From Thermoleophilia bacterium (lineage in GTDB: Bacteria > Actinomycetota > Thermoleophilia > Gaiellales > Gaiellaceae): a stretch of 34,977 nt of DNA. Position 1 is the stretch's first letter. Every line of letters begins with the position of its first letter. The notes under the pieces were generated by a model. The model did no database searches and was not told the DNA's origin. It worked only from the letters and a program-made list of their open reading frames with translations. Position numbers and translations under genes: made by a program. Positions 1 through 7,782 of the stretch are shown here, in pieces. The stretch spans positions 1 to 34,977 of the forward strand of contig JAICTB010000001.1 in assembly GCA_025936595.1 (NCBI GenBank). Direction: 5' to 3'.

Positions 1-678
1 GCCACGTGGGGCGTGCGGCTCGGGTGGCTCGCACAGACCGCGCTCCTCGGGGCGCAGGCGGCGCACGCGGGCGCCTTCCCCTGGTCGACCTGGGCCGGCT
101 CGCTCAACCTGTTCGTCTGGCTCGTCGTCGGCGCGTACCTGATCTGGGGCTGCCGGCCGCGCTACCGGCTGCTCGGTCTCGCCGTGATGCCGCTCGCCCT
201 CGTGCTCTTTGTCGTCGCGCGGATCGGCGGCGGCACGCGCGCGGGCGCCCACTCGAGCGACGGCAACCTCTTCCTCGTGCTGCACGTCGGCTTCGTGCTC
301 GCGGCGTTCGCCGGCTTCACGCTCGCCGCCGCGCTCGCCGGCCTCTACCTCTGGCAGGAGCGCCGGCTGAAACGGCGCGCCGCCGACATCCTGCGCCTGC
401 GCCTGCCGCCGCTCGCCGCGCTCGAGCGGCTGGCGTCGCGCACGATCGCCGTCTCCCTTCCGCTCCTGACGCTCGGTCTCGTCGCCGGCATAGTCCGCCA
501 GCGCGAGCGGGGAGGCTCGATTGACGCGCTCGAGGTGCTCACCGTCCTGACGTGGATCGTCTACGGCGGCTTCCTCGCGGTCCGCCCGACGGGTCGCCGC
601 GCCGCGTACCTCGCCGTCTGCGGCTTCGCGCTCGTGATCGTCGCCCGCCTCGCGCTCGCCGGAGGTCACTTCACATGA
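1..678 (+). CDS. hemX: HemX/CcsA-family integral membrane protein, 5' end cut by the window edge
   Basis: The reading frame is open from base 1, and the sequence before the first GTG (13) already reads like the family (Trp-Gly-Val-Arg-Leu-Gly-Trp), so the true start is probably outside the window. The protein has about six hydrophobic segments. A conserved His lies in the segment LHVGFVLAAF, followed by the family-typical YLWQERRLKRR stretch and the LPPLAALERL loop. CcsA proteins handle haem for cytochrome c assembly. The HemX branch sits next to hemA and is thought to influence glutamyl-tRNA reductase levels. The stop overlaps the hemA ATG (ATGA), so the two are translationally coupled. Placement next to hemA favours HemX over a true CcsA, but the two cannot be separated here. 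Confidence 0.75.
   Translation, partial: ATWGVRLGWLAQTALLGAQAAHAGAFPWSTWAGSLNLFVWLVVGAYLIWGCRPRYRLLGLAVMPLALVLFVVARIGGGTRAGAHSSDGNLFLVLHVGFVLAAFAGFTLAAALAGLYLWQERRLKRRAADILRLRLPPLAALERLASRTIAVSLPLLTLGLVAGIVRQRERGGSIDALEVLTVLTWIVYGGFLAVRPTGRRAAYLAVCGFALVIVARLALAGGHFT
661..666 (+). promoter_or_regulatory. Shine-Dalgarno for hemA
   Basis: GGAGGT lies 8 bases before the hemA ATG at 675. This fixes the start downstream of the longer open frame beginning at 552. It is one of the few strong ribosome-binding sites in the window. Confidence 0.8.
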
Positions 679-1874
679 CTCTGTCGTTGGTCGGTCTCTC
701 GCACCACGTCGCGCCGGTCGAGCTGCGCGAGCGTGTGACGCTCGGGCTCGACGCCTCAGCGGAGCTCGCGCGCTCGCTCGGCGACGCGGTCTGCCTCTCG
801 ACGTGCAACCGCACGGAGCTCTACCTGGCGGACGTCGACGACGAGCAGGCGCTCGCCGCCCTCGGCGACCTTGCCGGTGAGCCGCTCGACGGTGTCGCCT
901 ACCGGCTGCACGAGGACGCCGCGGCGCTGCATCTGTTCCGCGTCGCGGCGGGCCTCGACTCGCTCGTGCCCGGCGAAGGGGAGATCCTCGGCCAGGTGCG
1001 CAGCGCGTACGAGGCCGTCGCACCGGGGCCGCTGCTCGACCGTGTCTTCCGCCAGGCGCTGGCGGTCGGCAAGCGCGTTCGCACCGAGACGGCGATCGGC
1101 GAAAGCCCCGCTTCCGTGTCGTCGGCCGCCGCGGCGCTCGCCGCGCAGGTGTTCGGCGATCTGCGCGGCCGCCGGGTCCTCCTGATCGGCGCCGGCCGGA
1201 TCGGCGAGCTCGCCGCGGGGAACCTCGCCTCGCGCGGCGCCGAGATCGCGTTCGTCGCGAACCGCACGGCGGACGGCGCACGCGAGCTCGCGCAGCGCTT
1301 CGGCGGCGCGGCGCTCACGCTCGACGAGCTCCCGGCGCGGCTCGGCGAGGTCGACGTCGTCGTCTCCTCGACGAGCGCGCCCGAGCCGGTGCTCGTCGCG
1401 GGCGACGTGCCGGCGAAGCGGCGTGCGCCGCTCTTCTTCATCGACATCGCGGTGCCGCGCGATCTCGATGCGGCGATCGCCCGCCTCGACGGCTGCTTCC
1501 TCTACGACATCGACGATCTCGAAGCCGTCGTCGCCGAGACGCTCAGCGGGCGCCGCGCCGAAGCGGAGCGCGCAGAGCAGCTTGTCGCCGAGGAGGCCGA
1601 GCGGTTCCGCGCATGGCGTGCGTCGCTCGACGTGGTGCCGGCGATCGCATCGCTGCGTGCGCACGCGGAGGAAATTCGTGCCGCCGAGCTCGCCAAGCTG
1701 AACGGCCGCGTCAGCGACGACGAACGCCGGACGCTCGAGTCGGTGACGGCGCAGATCCTGAACAAGCTCCTGCACCTCCCGACGGTGCGGATGAAGGATG
1801 CCGCGGTCGGCGCCGACGGCGCCGCGTACGCAGACGCGGTCAGGCACCTCTTCGGCCTCGAAGACGATGTCTAG
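675..1874 (+). CDS. hemA: Glutamyl-tRNA reductase
   Basis: This enzyme reduces the glutamate of Glu-tRNA(Glu) to glutamate-1-semialdehyde with NADPH, the committed step of C5 tetrapyrrole synthesis. The 399-residue length is normal. The catalytic Cys is C44 in LSTCNRTELY, and the family motif GLDSLVPGEGEILGQV spans residues 93-108. The NADPH-binding Rossmann site LIGAGRIGELA is near residues 170-180, followed by FIDIAVPRD and the helical C-terminal dimerisation domain. The ATG overlaps the upstream stop and has a GGAGGT site. hemC follows after 9 bases and hemD directly after that, forming a haem operon. hemL and hemB are not in the window. Confidence 0.97.
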   Translation: MTLSLVGLSHHVAPVELRERVTLGLDASAELARSLGDAVCLSTCNRTELYLADVDDEQALAALGDLAGEPLDGVAYRLHEDAAALHLFRVAAGLDSLVPGEGEILGQVRSAYEAVAPGPLLDRVFRQALAVGKRVRTETAIGESPASVSSAAAALAAQVFGDLRGRRVLLIGAGRIGELAAGNLASRGAEIAFVANRTADGARELAQRFGGAALTLDELPARLGEVDVVVSSTSAPEPVLVAGDVPAKRRAPLFFIDIAVPRDLDAAIARLDGCFLYDIDDLEAVVAETLSGRRAEAERAEQLVAEEAERFRAWRASLDVVPAIASLRAHAEEIRAAELAKLNGRVSDDERRTLESVTAQILNKLLHLPTVRMKDAAVGADGAAYADAVRHLFGLEDDV

Positions 1875-1883
1875 GAAGCTCGT

Positions 1884-2714
1884 GTGCTGATCCGGATCGG
1901 CTCCCGCGGCTCCAGGCTCGCGCTCACGCAGGCCGAGCAGGCTGCGGCGGCGCTCCGGCGCGACGGCGTCGAGGTCGCGCTCGTGCCGATGACGACTGCC
2001 GGCGATCGCGACCGCACGAGCCCGTTCGGGCAGATCGGCGAGCGCGGCGTCTTCGTGAAGGAGATCGAGGAGGCGCTGCTCGCCGGGCGCATCGACGTCG
2101 CTGTCCACTCCGCGAAGGACATGACCTCGACCGACACGGCCGGCCTCGTCGTCGGCGCGTTTCTCGAGCGCGACGATCCCCGCGACGCGCTGGTCGGCGC
2201 GGACGCGATCCGGCCCGGGATGCGCATCGGCACCGCGTCGGTTCGCCGGCGCGCGCAGCTGCTCGCGCTCGAGCCGACGCTCTCGATCGAGCCGATGCGC
2301 GGCAACATCGACACACGCCTGCGCAAGCGTCAGGAGCGCGGCCTCGACGCGATCGTCCTCGCAGCGTGCGGGCTCGACCGGCTCGGGCTGCAGGACGAGA
2401 TCGGCCTGCGCCTCGATCCGGAGCAGATGCTTCCCGAAGCGGCGCAGGGCGCGCTCGCGCTGCAGGTGCGCGCGGGAGAGGAGGAGCTCGTCACGTCTGT
2501 CGACGACGCCGAGACGCGCCGACGCGTCGAGCCGGAGCGGCAGTGCGTCGCGATCGTCGGAGCCGGCTGCCTCGCGCCCGTCGCGGCCCACCACGACGGG
2601 ACGACGCTGCACGCGCTGATCGCGGACGAGGACGGCGCGTGGATCGAGCGGCGCTCGGGCGACGATCCGGTCGCGCTCGCGGAGGCGCTCGCCGGGCTCG
2701 CCGCTGCGCGATGA
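1884..2714 (+). CDS. hemC: Porphobilinogen deaminase (hydroxymethylbilane synthase)
   Basis: This enzyme joins four porphobilinogen units into hydroxymethylbilane, using a covalently bound dipyrromethane cofactor. The protein is 276 residues. The N-terminus IRIGSRGSRLAL is typical. The catalytic Asp is D79 in HSAKDM, the basic substrate-binding segment RRRAQL follows residue 120, and the cofactor-binding Cys is C229 in GAGCLAPVAA. The C-terminal domain is short, so the protein is at the small end of the family. The start is GTG with AGGAAG upstream. The stop overlaps the hemD ATG (ATGA). Confidence 0.97.
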   Translation: MLIRIGSRGSRLALTQAEQAAAALRRDGVEVALVPMTTAGDRDRTSPFGQIGERGVFVKEIEEALLAGRIDVAVHSAKDMTSTDTAGLVVGAFLERDDPRDALVGADAIRPGMRIGTASVRRRAQLLALEPTLSIEPMRGNIDTRLRKRQERGLDAIVLAACGLDRLGLQDEIGLRLDPEQMLPEAAQGALALQVRAGEEELVTSVDDAETRRRVEPERQCVAIVGAGCLAPVAAHHDGTTLHALIADEDGAWIERRSGDDPVALAEALAGLAAAR

Positions 2715-3352
2715 AGGTGATCGTCACGCGGCCGCGCGCCCAGGCGCGGCCGCTGGTCGAGGCGCTCCAGGCACTCGGAGCCGAGGTCGCCGAGTGCCCG
2801 CTGATCGAGATCGAGCGAACCTCCGACGATCCGGTCGACGCGGCCGGGTACGACTGGGTGGTCGTGACGAGCCCGAACGGCGCGGACGAGATCGCGCGGC
2901 GCGGCCGCAACCTGCCGCCGGTCGCGGCCGTCGGCCCGGGTACCGCGGAGGCGTTGCGTGCGCACGGCATCGAGCCCGCGTTCGTCCCGCTCGAGTCGTC
3001 GCAGGACGGCCTCGTGCGCGAGTTCCCGCGGCCGGCCGGGCGGGTGCTTTTCACCGCGGCCGAGGGCGCGCGCCTCACGCCGGTCGAGGAGCTCGGCGCG
3101 GACTTCGTCCCGCTCTACCGGACGCGGCTGCTCACGCCGGAACCGCCGCCGGGCGACCTCGTCGTCCTCGCCTCGGGCTCCGCCGCCCGCGCCTACGCGG
3201 CCGTCGGCGGCACCGCGCCCGCCGTCAGCATCGGCCCGGAGACGACGCGCGTCGCGGAGACCGTCGGGCTGACCGTCGCCGCGGAGGCGACGACACACGA
3301 TCTCGCAGGGCTTGTCGCGGCCGTGCGCGATCTGATGGAGTCCCGCCCGTGA
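2711..3352 (+). CDS. hemD: Uroporphyrinogen-III synthase
   Basis: HemD closes and inverts ring D of hydroxymethylbilane to give uroporphyrinogen III. The protein is 213 residues, somewhat short for a family usually near 250. The N-terminus MKVIVTRPRAQA and the segment VVVTSPNGADEIARR are typical of the first lobe. LVVLASGSAARAYA and SIGPETTRVAE mark the second, and THDLAGLVAAV the C-terminal helix. HemD diverges fast, so the call rests on these motifs plus its place directly after hemC. The ATG overlaps the hemC stop, and its own stop overlaps the next GTG (GTGA). Confidence 0.93.
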   Translation: MKVIVTRPRAQARPLVEALQALGAEVAECPLIEIERTSDDPVDAAGYDWVVVTSPNGADEIARRGRNLPPVAAVGPGTAEALRAHGIEPAFVPLESSQDGLVREFPRPAGRVLFTAAEGARLTPVEELGADFVPLYRTRLLTPEPPPGDLVVLASGSAARAYAAVGGTAPAVSIGPETTRVAETVGLTVAAEATTHDLAGLVAAVRDLMESRP

Positions 3353-4149
3353 GCGTCATCACCTTCATGACCGATTTCGGGCTCGAGGACGACTTCGTCG
3401 GTACCTGCCACGGCGTGATCGCCGGCATCGCCCCGGAGGCGCGGGTGATCGACGTCACGCACGGGATCGCGCCTCAGGCGGTGCTGCAGGGCGCGCTCGT
3501 TCTTCGGAACACGACCCCGTACATGCCCGCCGGCGTGCATCTCGCCGTGGTCGATCCGGGAGTGGGCGGCGACCGCCGCGCGATCGCCCTGCGGACGAGC
3601 GACGGCCGCGTGTTCGTCGGCCCCGACAACGGGCTGCTGACGCTCGTCGCCGACGAGCTCGGCATCGATGCCGCCCACGAGCTGACGGCCGAGCGCTACC
3701 GCCTGCCGGACGTCTCGCACACGTTCCACGCCCGCGATGTCTTCGCGCCCGCCGCCGCGCATCTCGCCGCGGGCGTCGAGCTCGCGGAGCTCGGGCCTTC
3801 CCTCGACCCCGCGGAGCTCGTGCGCGTCGTCGTGCCGGATCCCGAGCTCGGCCGATCGCAGATCTCGGCGACGGTGCTCAGCGTCGATCGCTTCGGCAAC
3901 ATCGCGACGAACGCACGCCGGAAGCACCTGGACGCCCTCGGCCTCGAGAACGGCGACCAGGCGGAGGTGCGCGTCGCGCTCGACCGCTACTACGCGGTCG
4001 TCGCCGGCACGTTCGCCGATGCGCCGACCGGAGAGCTGATCCTCTACGAGGACTCCTCGGCGCTCGTCACGCTCGCGATCAGCCTCGGCGACGCTGCGAG
4101 GCTCACGGGCGCGGGCGCCGGCGACGAGCTCAGGATCGTCACCGGATGA
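3349..4149 (+). CDS. SAM hydroxide adenosyltransferase / SAM hydrolase family protein (DUF62)
   Basis: Members of this family, related to fluorinase and chlorinase, split S-adenosylmethionine with water into adenosine and methionine. The 266-residue protein shows TDFG at 8-11, THGI, VVDPGVGGDRR, GPDNGLLT, THFHARD-like residues 125-130 and DRFGNI. D69, R76 and H127 fit the Asp-Arg-His arrangement described for the hydrolase branch rather than the halogenases. The GTG overlaps the hemD stop; ATG at 3367 would remove conserved N-terminal residues. The neighbours are a methyltransferase and, past a tRNA, SAH hydrolase, which suggests a role in SAM turnover. The in vivo role of the family is poorly known. 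Confidence 0.92.
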   Translation: MSVITFMTDFGLEDDFVGTCHGVIAGIAPEARVIDVTHGIAPQAVLQGALVLRNTTPYMPAGVHLAVVDPGVGGDRRAIALRTSDGRVFVGPDNGLLTLVADELGIDAAHELTAERYRLPDVSHTFHARDVFAPAAAHLAAGVELAELGPSLDPAELVRVVVPDPELGRSQISATVLSVDRFGNIATNARRKHLDALGLENGDQAEVRVALDRYYAVVAGTFADAPTGELILYEDSSALVTLAISLGDAARLTGAGAGDELRIVTG

Positions 4150-4751
4150 CCACCGGCCAGCGCTTCGCACGCCTCGTCGCCTCGACGGTCGTGCGTGCGC
4201 CGTTCCTGTGGCGCTTCTTTCGCGGCAGCCTGACGCGTATGTTCGACCGGCTCGCGCCGGAGTGGGATGCGACGCGCATCGACCGCGCGAAGCTTGCGCC
4301 GATGGTCGCCGCGCTCGAGTCGCTTCCCGACCCGCCGCTGCGCGTTCTCGATGCCGGCACCGGCAGCGGCGCCGTCGCGCGGCTCGCGGCGGAGCTCTTC
4401 CCCGGCGCCCAGGTGACCGGCATCGATGCGTCCGCAGGCATGGTCGCCGAGGCGCGTCGGCTTGCGAGCAGCGAGCGGGAGCGGTACGAGGTCGCCGACG
4501 CCTCCGACCTGCCGTTCCCGGACGCGAGCTTCGACCTGGTGACGCTGAACAACATGATCCCGTTCTTCGACGAGCTCGCGCGGGTGACGGCGACGGGCGG
4601 TGCCGTCGCCGTCTGTTACACGCGCGGCGCCGAGACCCCGATCTGGGTCCCGCTCGCGCGCGTGCGGCGGGAGCTCGAGCGGCGCGGCTTCGCACACGTC
4701 GGAGACTTCGCAGTCGGTCCGGGGCTCGCACTCCTCGCCCGCAAGGAGTGA
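4146..4751 (+). CDS. Class I SAM-dependent methyltransferase
   Basis: This 201-residue Rossmann methyltransferase has motif I VLDAGTGSGAVA at residues 67-78, the acidic residue of motif II in TGIDAS, and a motif IV-like region around DLPFPDASFDLV. The N-terminal 60 residues resemble the UbiE/type 11 methyltransferases but end in a short, substrate-undefined C-terminus. The substrate cannot be told from sequence. The ATG overlaps the stop of the SAM hydrolase-family gene, so the two SAM-using proteins are translationally coupled. The product, S-adenosylhomocysteine, is the substrate of the enzyme encoded after the tRNA. Confidence 0.85.
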   Translation: MTTGQRFARLVASTVVRAPFLWRFFRGSLTRMFDRLAPEWDATRIDRAKLAPMVAALESLPDPPLRVLDAGTGSGAVARLAAELFPGAQVTGIDASAGMVAEARRLASSERERYEVADASDLPFPDASFDLVTLNNMIPFFDELARVTATGGAVAVCYTRGAETPIWVPLARVRRELERRGFAHVGDFAVGPGLALLARKE

Positions 4752-4755
4752 CGGC

Positions 4756-4761
4756 TACACT
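4756..4761 (+). promoter_or_regulatory. Probable -10 element of the tRNA-Phe gene
   Basis: TACACT matches the TANNNT consensus and ends 9 bases before the mature tRNA 5' end. A transcript starting here would carry only a very short 5' extension. No convincing -35 is visible. It lies 5 bases after the methyltransferase gene stop. Confidence 0.55.
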
Positions 4762-4770
4762 TCCGCGCGC

Positions 4771-4843
4771 GGCGAGGTAGCTCAGTTGGTAGAGCACACG
4801 GCTGAAAACCGTGGTGTCGCCGGTTCAAGTCCGGCCCTCGCCA
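4771..4843 (+). tRNA. tRNA-Phe (anticodon GAA)
   Basis: A full cloverleaf can be drawn. The 7-bp acceptor stem pairs GGCGAGG with CCTCGCC. The D stem is GCTC/GAGC, and the anticodon stem CACGG/CCGTG closes loop CTGAAAA with anticodon GAA at 4804-4806. The variable loop is GTGTC and the T stem GCCGG/CCGGC closes TTCAAGT. A4843 is the discriminator. CCA is not encoded, so it must be added after RNase Z-type cleavage. The TTG start of the SAH hydrolase begins on the very next base. Confidence 0.97.
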
Positions 4844-6046
4844 TTGGACGGGCACCGTCGCATCGAGTGGGCGCGCCGGCACATGCCGGTGCTCGCGCGG
4901 CTGCGCGACCGGCTCGGAGACGGCGCACTGCGCGGCCGGAGACTCGCAGTCGTCGTGCACCTCGAGGCGAAGACCGCGTGCCTCGTGCTCGCGCTGCAGG
5001 AGGCGGGCGCGACGGTCGTCGCGGCGGGCTCGAACCCGCTCTCGACGCAGGACGCCGTCGTCGCGGCGCTCGCCGAGCGCGGGGTCGAGGTGCACGCGCG
5101 GCACGGTGTGTCGCAGGAGGAGTTCACGGCCGACCTCCTGCGTGTCGCGGAGTCGGGTGCTGAGCTCGTGATCGACGACGGGCTCGAGCTGACGCGCCGC
5201 ATGGCCGAGCACCGGCCCGACCTGTACGCGCAGCTCCGCGGCGTCAGCGAGGAGACGACGACCGGTGTCGCCCGGCTCCGAGCGCTCGAGGCCGAAGGCC
5301 TGCTCGGCTTCCCCGCCGTCGCCGCGAACGACGCACGCTGCAAGCACCTGTTCGACAACGTCTACGGCACCGGCCAGACCACGCTGACCGCGATCCTCGC
5401 GCTCACGAACGTGCTCGCCGCCGGTCGCGGGTTCTGCATCGTCGGCTACGGCTGGGTGGGGAGGGGGCTCGCGAAGGCAGCGCACGGTCTCGGTGGGCGT
5501 ATCACCATCGTCGAGATCGATCCCGTGCGTGCGTTGACCGCGCACATGGACGGCCACAACGTCGCACCGCTCGCACGCGCCCTCGAGGACGCGGACGTCG
5601 TGATCACCGCGACGGGCCTGGTCGAGGCACTCGACGCGTCGTCGTTTGCCCACCTGCAGGACGGAGTCCTGCTGGCGAATGCCGGTCATCACGATCGCGA
5701 GATCGACGTGCCGGCGCTCGCCGCGCAGGCGGACGAGACGATCGAAGCGCGGGCGAACGTGACGACCTACGTGCTCGGCGACCGGCGGGTGCACGTGCTC
5801 GCGGGCGGCGCCCTCGTCAACATCGCCGGGCTCGACGGCAACCCGATCGAGATCATGGACCTCTCCTTCTCGGTGCAGGCGCTCTCGATCCACACGCTCG
5901 CTTCCGGGGAGCTGCCGGCCGGGGTCAACGAGTTTCCCGCCGAGCTCGACGACCTGATCGCACGCACGAAGCTCGAGACGCTCGGGATCGAGCTCGACGA
6001 GCCGACGGAGGTGCAGGAGCGCTTCCGCTCCGCCTGGATGGTCTAG
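4844..6046 (+). CDS. ahcY: Adenosylhomocysteinase (S-adenosyl- or S-inosyl-L-homocysteine hydrolase), short type
   Basis: The enzyme splits S-adenosylhomocysteine into adenosine and homocysteine, relieving product inhibition of methyltransferases. The protein is 400 residues, matching the short Thermotoga/archaeal type that lacks the plant/eukaryote insertions. Visible features are HLEAKTACL (39-47), SEETTTG (135-141), NDARCKHLFDN (162-172) with the catalytic Lys and Asp, YGTGQTT, the NAD site GYGWVGRG (201-208), LANAGHHD and IMDLSF. The start is TTG at 4844: it places the conserved Trp at residue 9 as in short homologues, whereas in-frame GTGs at 4811 and 4814 lie inside the tRNA. Some short enzymes prefer S-inosylhomocysteine, so substrate is not certain. 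Confidence 0.93.
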   Translation: MDGHRRIEWARRHMPVLARLRDRLGDGALRGRRLAVVVHLEAKTACLVLALQEAGATVVAAGSNPLSTQDAVVAALAERGVEVHARHGVSQEEFTADLLRVAESGAELVIDDGLELTRRMAEHRPDLYAQLRGVSEETTTGVARLRALEAEGLLGFPAVAANDARCKHLFDNVYGTGQTTLTAILALTNVLAAGRGFCIVGYGWVGRGLAKAAHGLGGRITIVEIDPVRALTAHMDGHNVAPLARALEDADVVITATGLVEALDASSFAHLQDGVLLANAGHHDREIDVPALAAQADETIEARANVTTYVLGDRRVHVLAGGALVNIAGLDGNPIEIMDLSFSVQALSIHTLASGELPAGVNEFPAELDDLIARTKLETLGIELDEPTEVQERFRSAWMV

Positions 6047-6418
6047 TTAGCTGCGCCCCTGGGCGATGCGGTCGACGAGGCCGCGGGCCATCTCGTGCTT
6101 CTCGAGCACGGCGTCGGCGCCCGCCTCGCGGGCGGCGCCGTGCAACCTCGGATCGGCGTCTCCGGTCAGGACGATCAGGCAGATGCTCGGGTGGTCGCGG
6201 CGCAGCCGCGCGAGCGCCGAGATGCCGTCGAGAAGCGGCATGTGCAGATCGATCACCGCGGCGTCCGGGCCGAGCTCGTCGGCCAGCTCGATCGCCTCCA
6301 ATCCGTTGCGCGCGGCAGCCACGACGGCCAGCTCGGGCTGGCGGTCGATCAGGGCGCGAAGCGATTCGAGGAAGAGCGCATCGTCGTCCGCGAGCAACAC
6401 CTTGATCGGGCCGTCCAT
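6047..6418 (-). CDS. Stand-alone response-regulator receiver domain (CheY-like)
   Basis: This 123-residue protein is a single receiver domain with no output domain. The acidic pocket is DDD at residues 11-13, the phospho-acceptor is D57 in VIDLHMPLLDG, T85 lies in VLTGD, and the conserved Lys is K107. It could be a phosphotransfer intermediate or act by protein contact. No histidine kinase is in the window. It is divergent from arginase with only 24 bases between the two start codons, and its TAA stop abuts the TAG stop of the SAH hydrolase gene (convergent, no spacer). Confidence 0.92.
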   Translation of the reverse strand: MDGPIKVLLADDDALFLESLRALIDRQPELAVVAAARNGLEAIELADELGPDAAVIDLHMPLLDGISALARLRRDHPSICLIVLTGDADPRLHGAAREAGADAVLEKHEMARGLVDRIAQGRS

Positions 6419-6428
6419 CGGAGTTGCG

Positions 6429-6434
6429 TAGATT
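6429..6434 (+). promoter_or_regulatory. Probable leaderless -10 for arginase
   Basis: TAGATT ends 8 bases before the arginase ATG (6443), inside the 24-base gap between divergent starts. There is no room or sequence for a Shine-Dalgarno site, so transcription probably begins at the start codon. Confidence 0.6.
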
Positions 6435-6442
6435 CTTCCAGC

Positions 6443-7348
6443 ATGGATGCTCCGGAAACTCCGCGGGCGGTCGCGGTCATCGGCGCCGGGCTCGACCTCG
6501 GCGCGGGACGACGCGGCGTCGACATGGGGCCGTCGGCGATCCGCTACGCCGACCTCGAGGCGCGCATTCGCGCGCTCGGGCGCGACGTCGAGGATCGCGG
6601 CGACATCCCGTCGCCGGTCCCGGAGGCGATCGGCGAGGGCGAGCCGGACGCGCGCTACCTCGCGGCGATCCTGCACGCGTGCGAGCGCGTCGCCGCCCTC
6701 GTCGGCGAGGCCGACCGCCAGGGGCTCCTCCCGCTCGTGCTCGGCGGCGATCACTCGATCGCGATGGGCACGCTCGGCGGGATGGCGGAGACGCGCGGTC
6801 CGGGCGCTGTGCTCTGGATCGACGCGCACGGTGACCTGAACCGGCCGAGCACCTCTCCGACCGGCAACGTGCACGGCATGCCGCTCGCGGCTGCGTTCGG
6901 CGTGGCCGGCGACGCGTTCGCCGCGGCCGCCTACCCGACGCCGTCCGTGGAGCGCGCCGCGCTCGTCGGCGTCCGCTCGCTCGACCCGGGCGAGCGCGCG
7001 CTCGTCAAGGAGCTCGATGCGCGCGTCTTCACGATGAGCGAGATCGACCGCCGTGGCGCGGACGAGGTGGTCGAAGAGGCGCTCGCGTTCGTCTCCGGTG
7101 CCGCCTTCGTGCACGTCAGCCTCGACCTCGACGCGGTCGACCCGATGTTTGCGCCGGGGGTCGGAACGCCCGTCCGCGGCGGTCTCTCCTACCGCGAGGC
7201 GCACCTCGCCCTGGAGCTCGTCTCCGAGTCAGGGCTGCTCGACTCGCTCGACGTGGTCGAGGTGAACCCGATCCTCGACCGCGAGAATGCAACGGGCACG
7301 CTCGCTGTCGAGCTCGTCGCGAGCGCGCTCGGCGCGCGAATTCTCTAG
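6443..7348 (+). CDS. rocF: Arginase family ureohydrolase (probably arginase)
   Basis: Arginase hydrolyses L-arginine to ornithine and urea with a di-manganese centre. The 301-residue protein has all family ligands: H104 in GGDHS, D127/H129/D131 in DAHGDLN, and D228/D230 in SLDLDAVDP. H144 in GNVHGMP and E273 in VEVNP also match. GNVHGMP after the metal loop and GVGTPVRGG near residue 239 favour arginase over agmatinase, although DAHGD has Gly where most arginases have Ala. It shares the CTAG at 7345-7348 as a stop with the convergent lipoprotein gene. The nearby receiver-domain gene is divergent and may be unrelated. Confidence 0.92.
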   Translation: MDAPETPRAVAVIGAGLDLGAGRRGVDMGPSAIRYADLEARIRALGRDVEDRGDIPSPVPEAIGEGEPDARYLAAILHACERVAALVGEADRQGLLPLVLGGDHSIAMGTLGGMAETRGPGAVLWIDAHGDLNRPSTSPTGNVHGMPLAAAFGVAGDAFAAAAYPTPSVERAALVGVRSLDPGERALVKELDARVFTMSEIDRRGADEVVEEALAFVSGAAFVHVSLDLDAVDPMFAPGVGTPVRGGLSYREAHLALELVSESGLLDSLDVVEVNPILDRENATGTLAVELVASALGARIL

Positions 7349-7707
7349 TCGCCCCGGACGGCGAGCCGCAGGTGCAGGACGCCCTTGCGCGGCACCCGCG
7401 CCCGAGACGGCGTCACCTGCCCGGTCAGGGGCGGCGGCGCGGCCGCGATCGTGTACGCCCCCGGCGGCAGCCGGAGCGCGAACGATCCGTCCGCGTGCAC
7501 GCGCGCCCGCACCGGCAGGCGGCCCGCGTGCGTGAAGACGACGAACGCCCCGACGATGCGCGGGTCGCACGGCTCGCCCGGGAAGCAGGTCACGGCGACG
7601 GAGCCCCGGTCGAGGATGCCGCGGACGTTCGGGACAGATGTTCTCGCCGCCGCGGTGCATGCGGCGATCGCTGCGACCACGACTGCGAGCAGCGAGAGGC
7701 GAATCAC
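7345..7707 (-). CDS. Small putative lipoprotein with a carboxypeptidase-regulatory-like fold
   Basis: This is a 120-residue protein from a GTG start. Residues 1-17 form a lipoprotein signal: basic N-terminus, hydrophobic run and lipobox IAAC with C17 as the lipidated residue. The mature part contains SVAVTCFPGEPCDPR and a beta pattern GRLPVRARVHADGSFALRLPPGAYTI (in two pieces around residue 80), typical of transthyretin-like or SpaA-like beta-sandwich domains that display Gly-X-Phe-X-X-X-Leu-Pro-Pro-Gly. Function is unknown. It lies downstream of the large secreted Asp-box gene on the same strand but behind a strong hairpin, so it is probably transcribed separately or by readthrough. Confidence 0.75.
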   Translation of the reverse strand: MIRLSLLAVVVAAIAACTAAARTSVPNVRGILDRGSVAVTCFPGEPCDPRIVGAFVVFTHAGRLPVRARVHADGSFALRLPPGAYTIAAAPPPLTGQVTPSRARVPRKGVLHLRLAVRGD

Positions 7708-7730
7708 CAGCCGGAACCGTAGCCGAGACG

Positions 7731-7762
7731 GCTCGGGGCCGGCAGTGCTGCCGGCCCCGAGC
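7731..7762 (-). terminator. Strong hairpin terminator after the Asp-box gene
   Basis: A perfect 15-base inverted repeat (7731-7745 against 7748-7762) is separated by two bases, an almost pure GC stem. It lies 20 bases past the stop of the large secreted-protein gene and 23 bases before the lipoprotein start. There is no T-tract on either side, so it is a U-tract-less terminator or an RNA-stabilising hairpin. Confidence 0.7.
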
Positions 7763-7782
7763 GTCCCTGCGCCTGTCCCCGG

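Noticed and set aside
756..2612. 618-residue minus-strand open frame across hemA and hemC
   Set aside because: It is an antisense shadow from high GC and third-position bias. Its translation is Arg/Ala/Asp-rich with no domain, while the forward strand holds three recognised genes.
4600..5163. Open frame running through tRNA-Phe
   Set aside because: The peptide is the familiar translation of a tRNA (QLVEHTAENRGVAGSSP), not a protein.
6419..6442. Riboswitch or attenuator upstream of arginase
   Set aside because: The gap is 24 bases and holds only a -10-like hexamer, so there is no room for a leader RNA.
6419..7204. Upstream extension of the receiver-domain frame to 7204 (minus)
   Set aside because: The extension is antisense to arginase. 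The receiver fold begins at ATG 6418.
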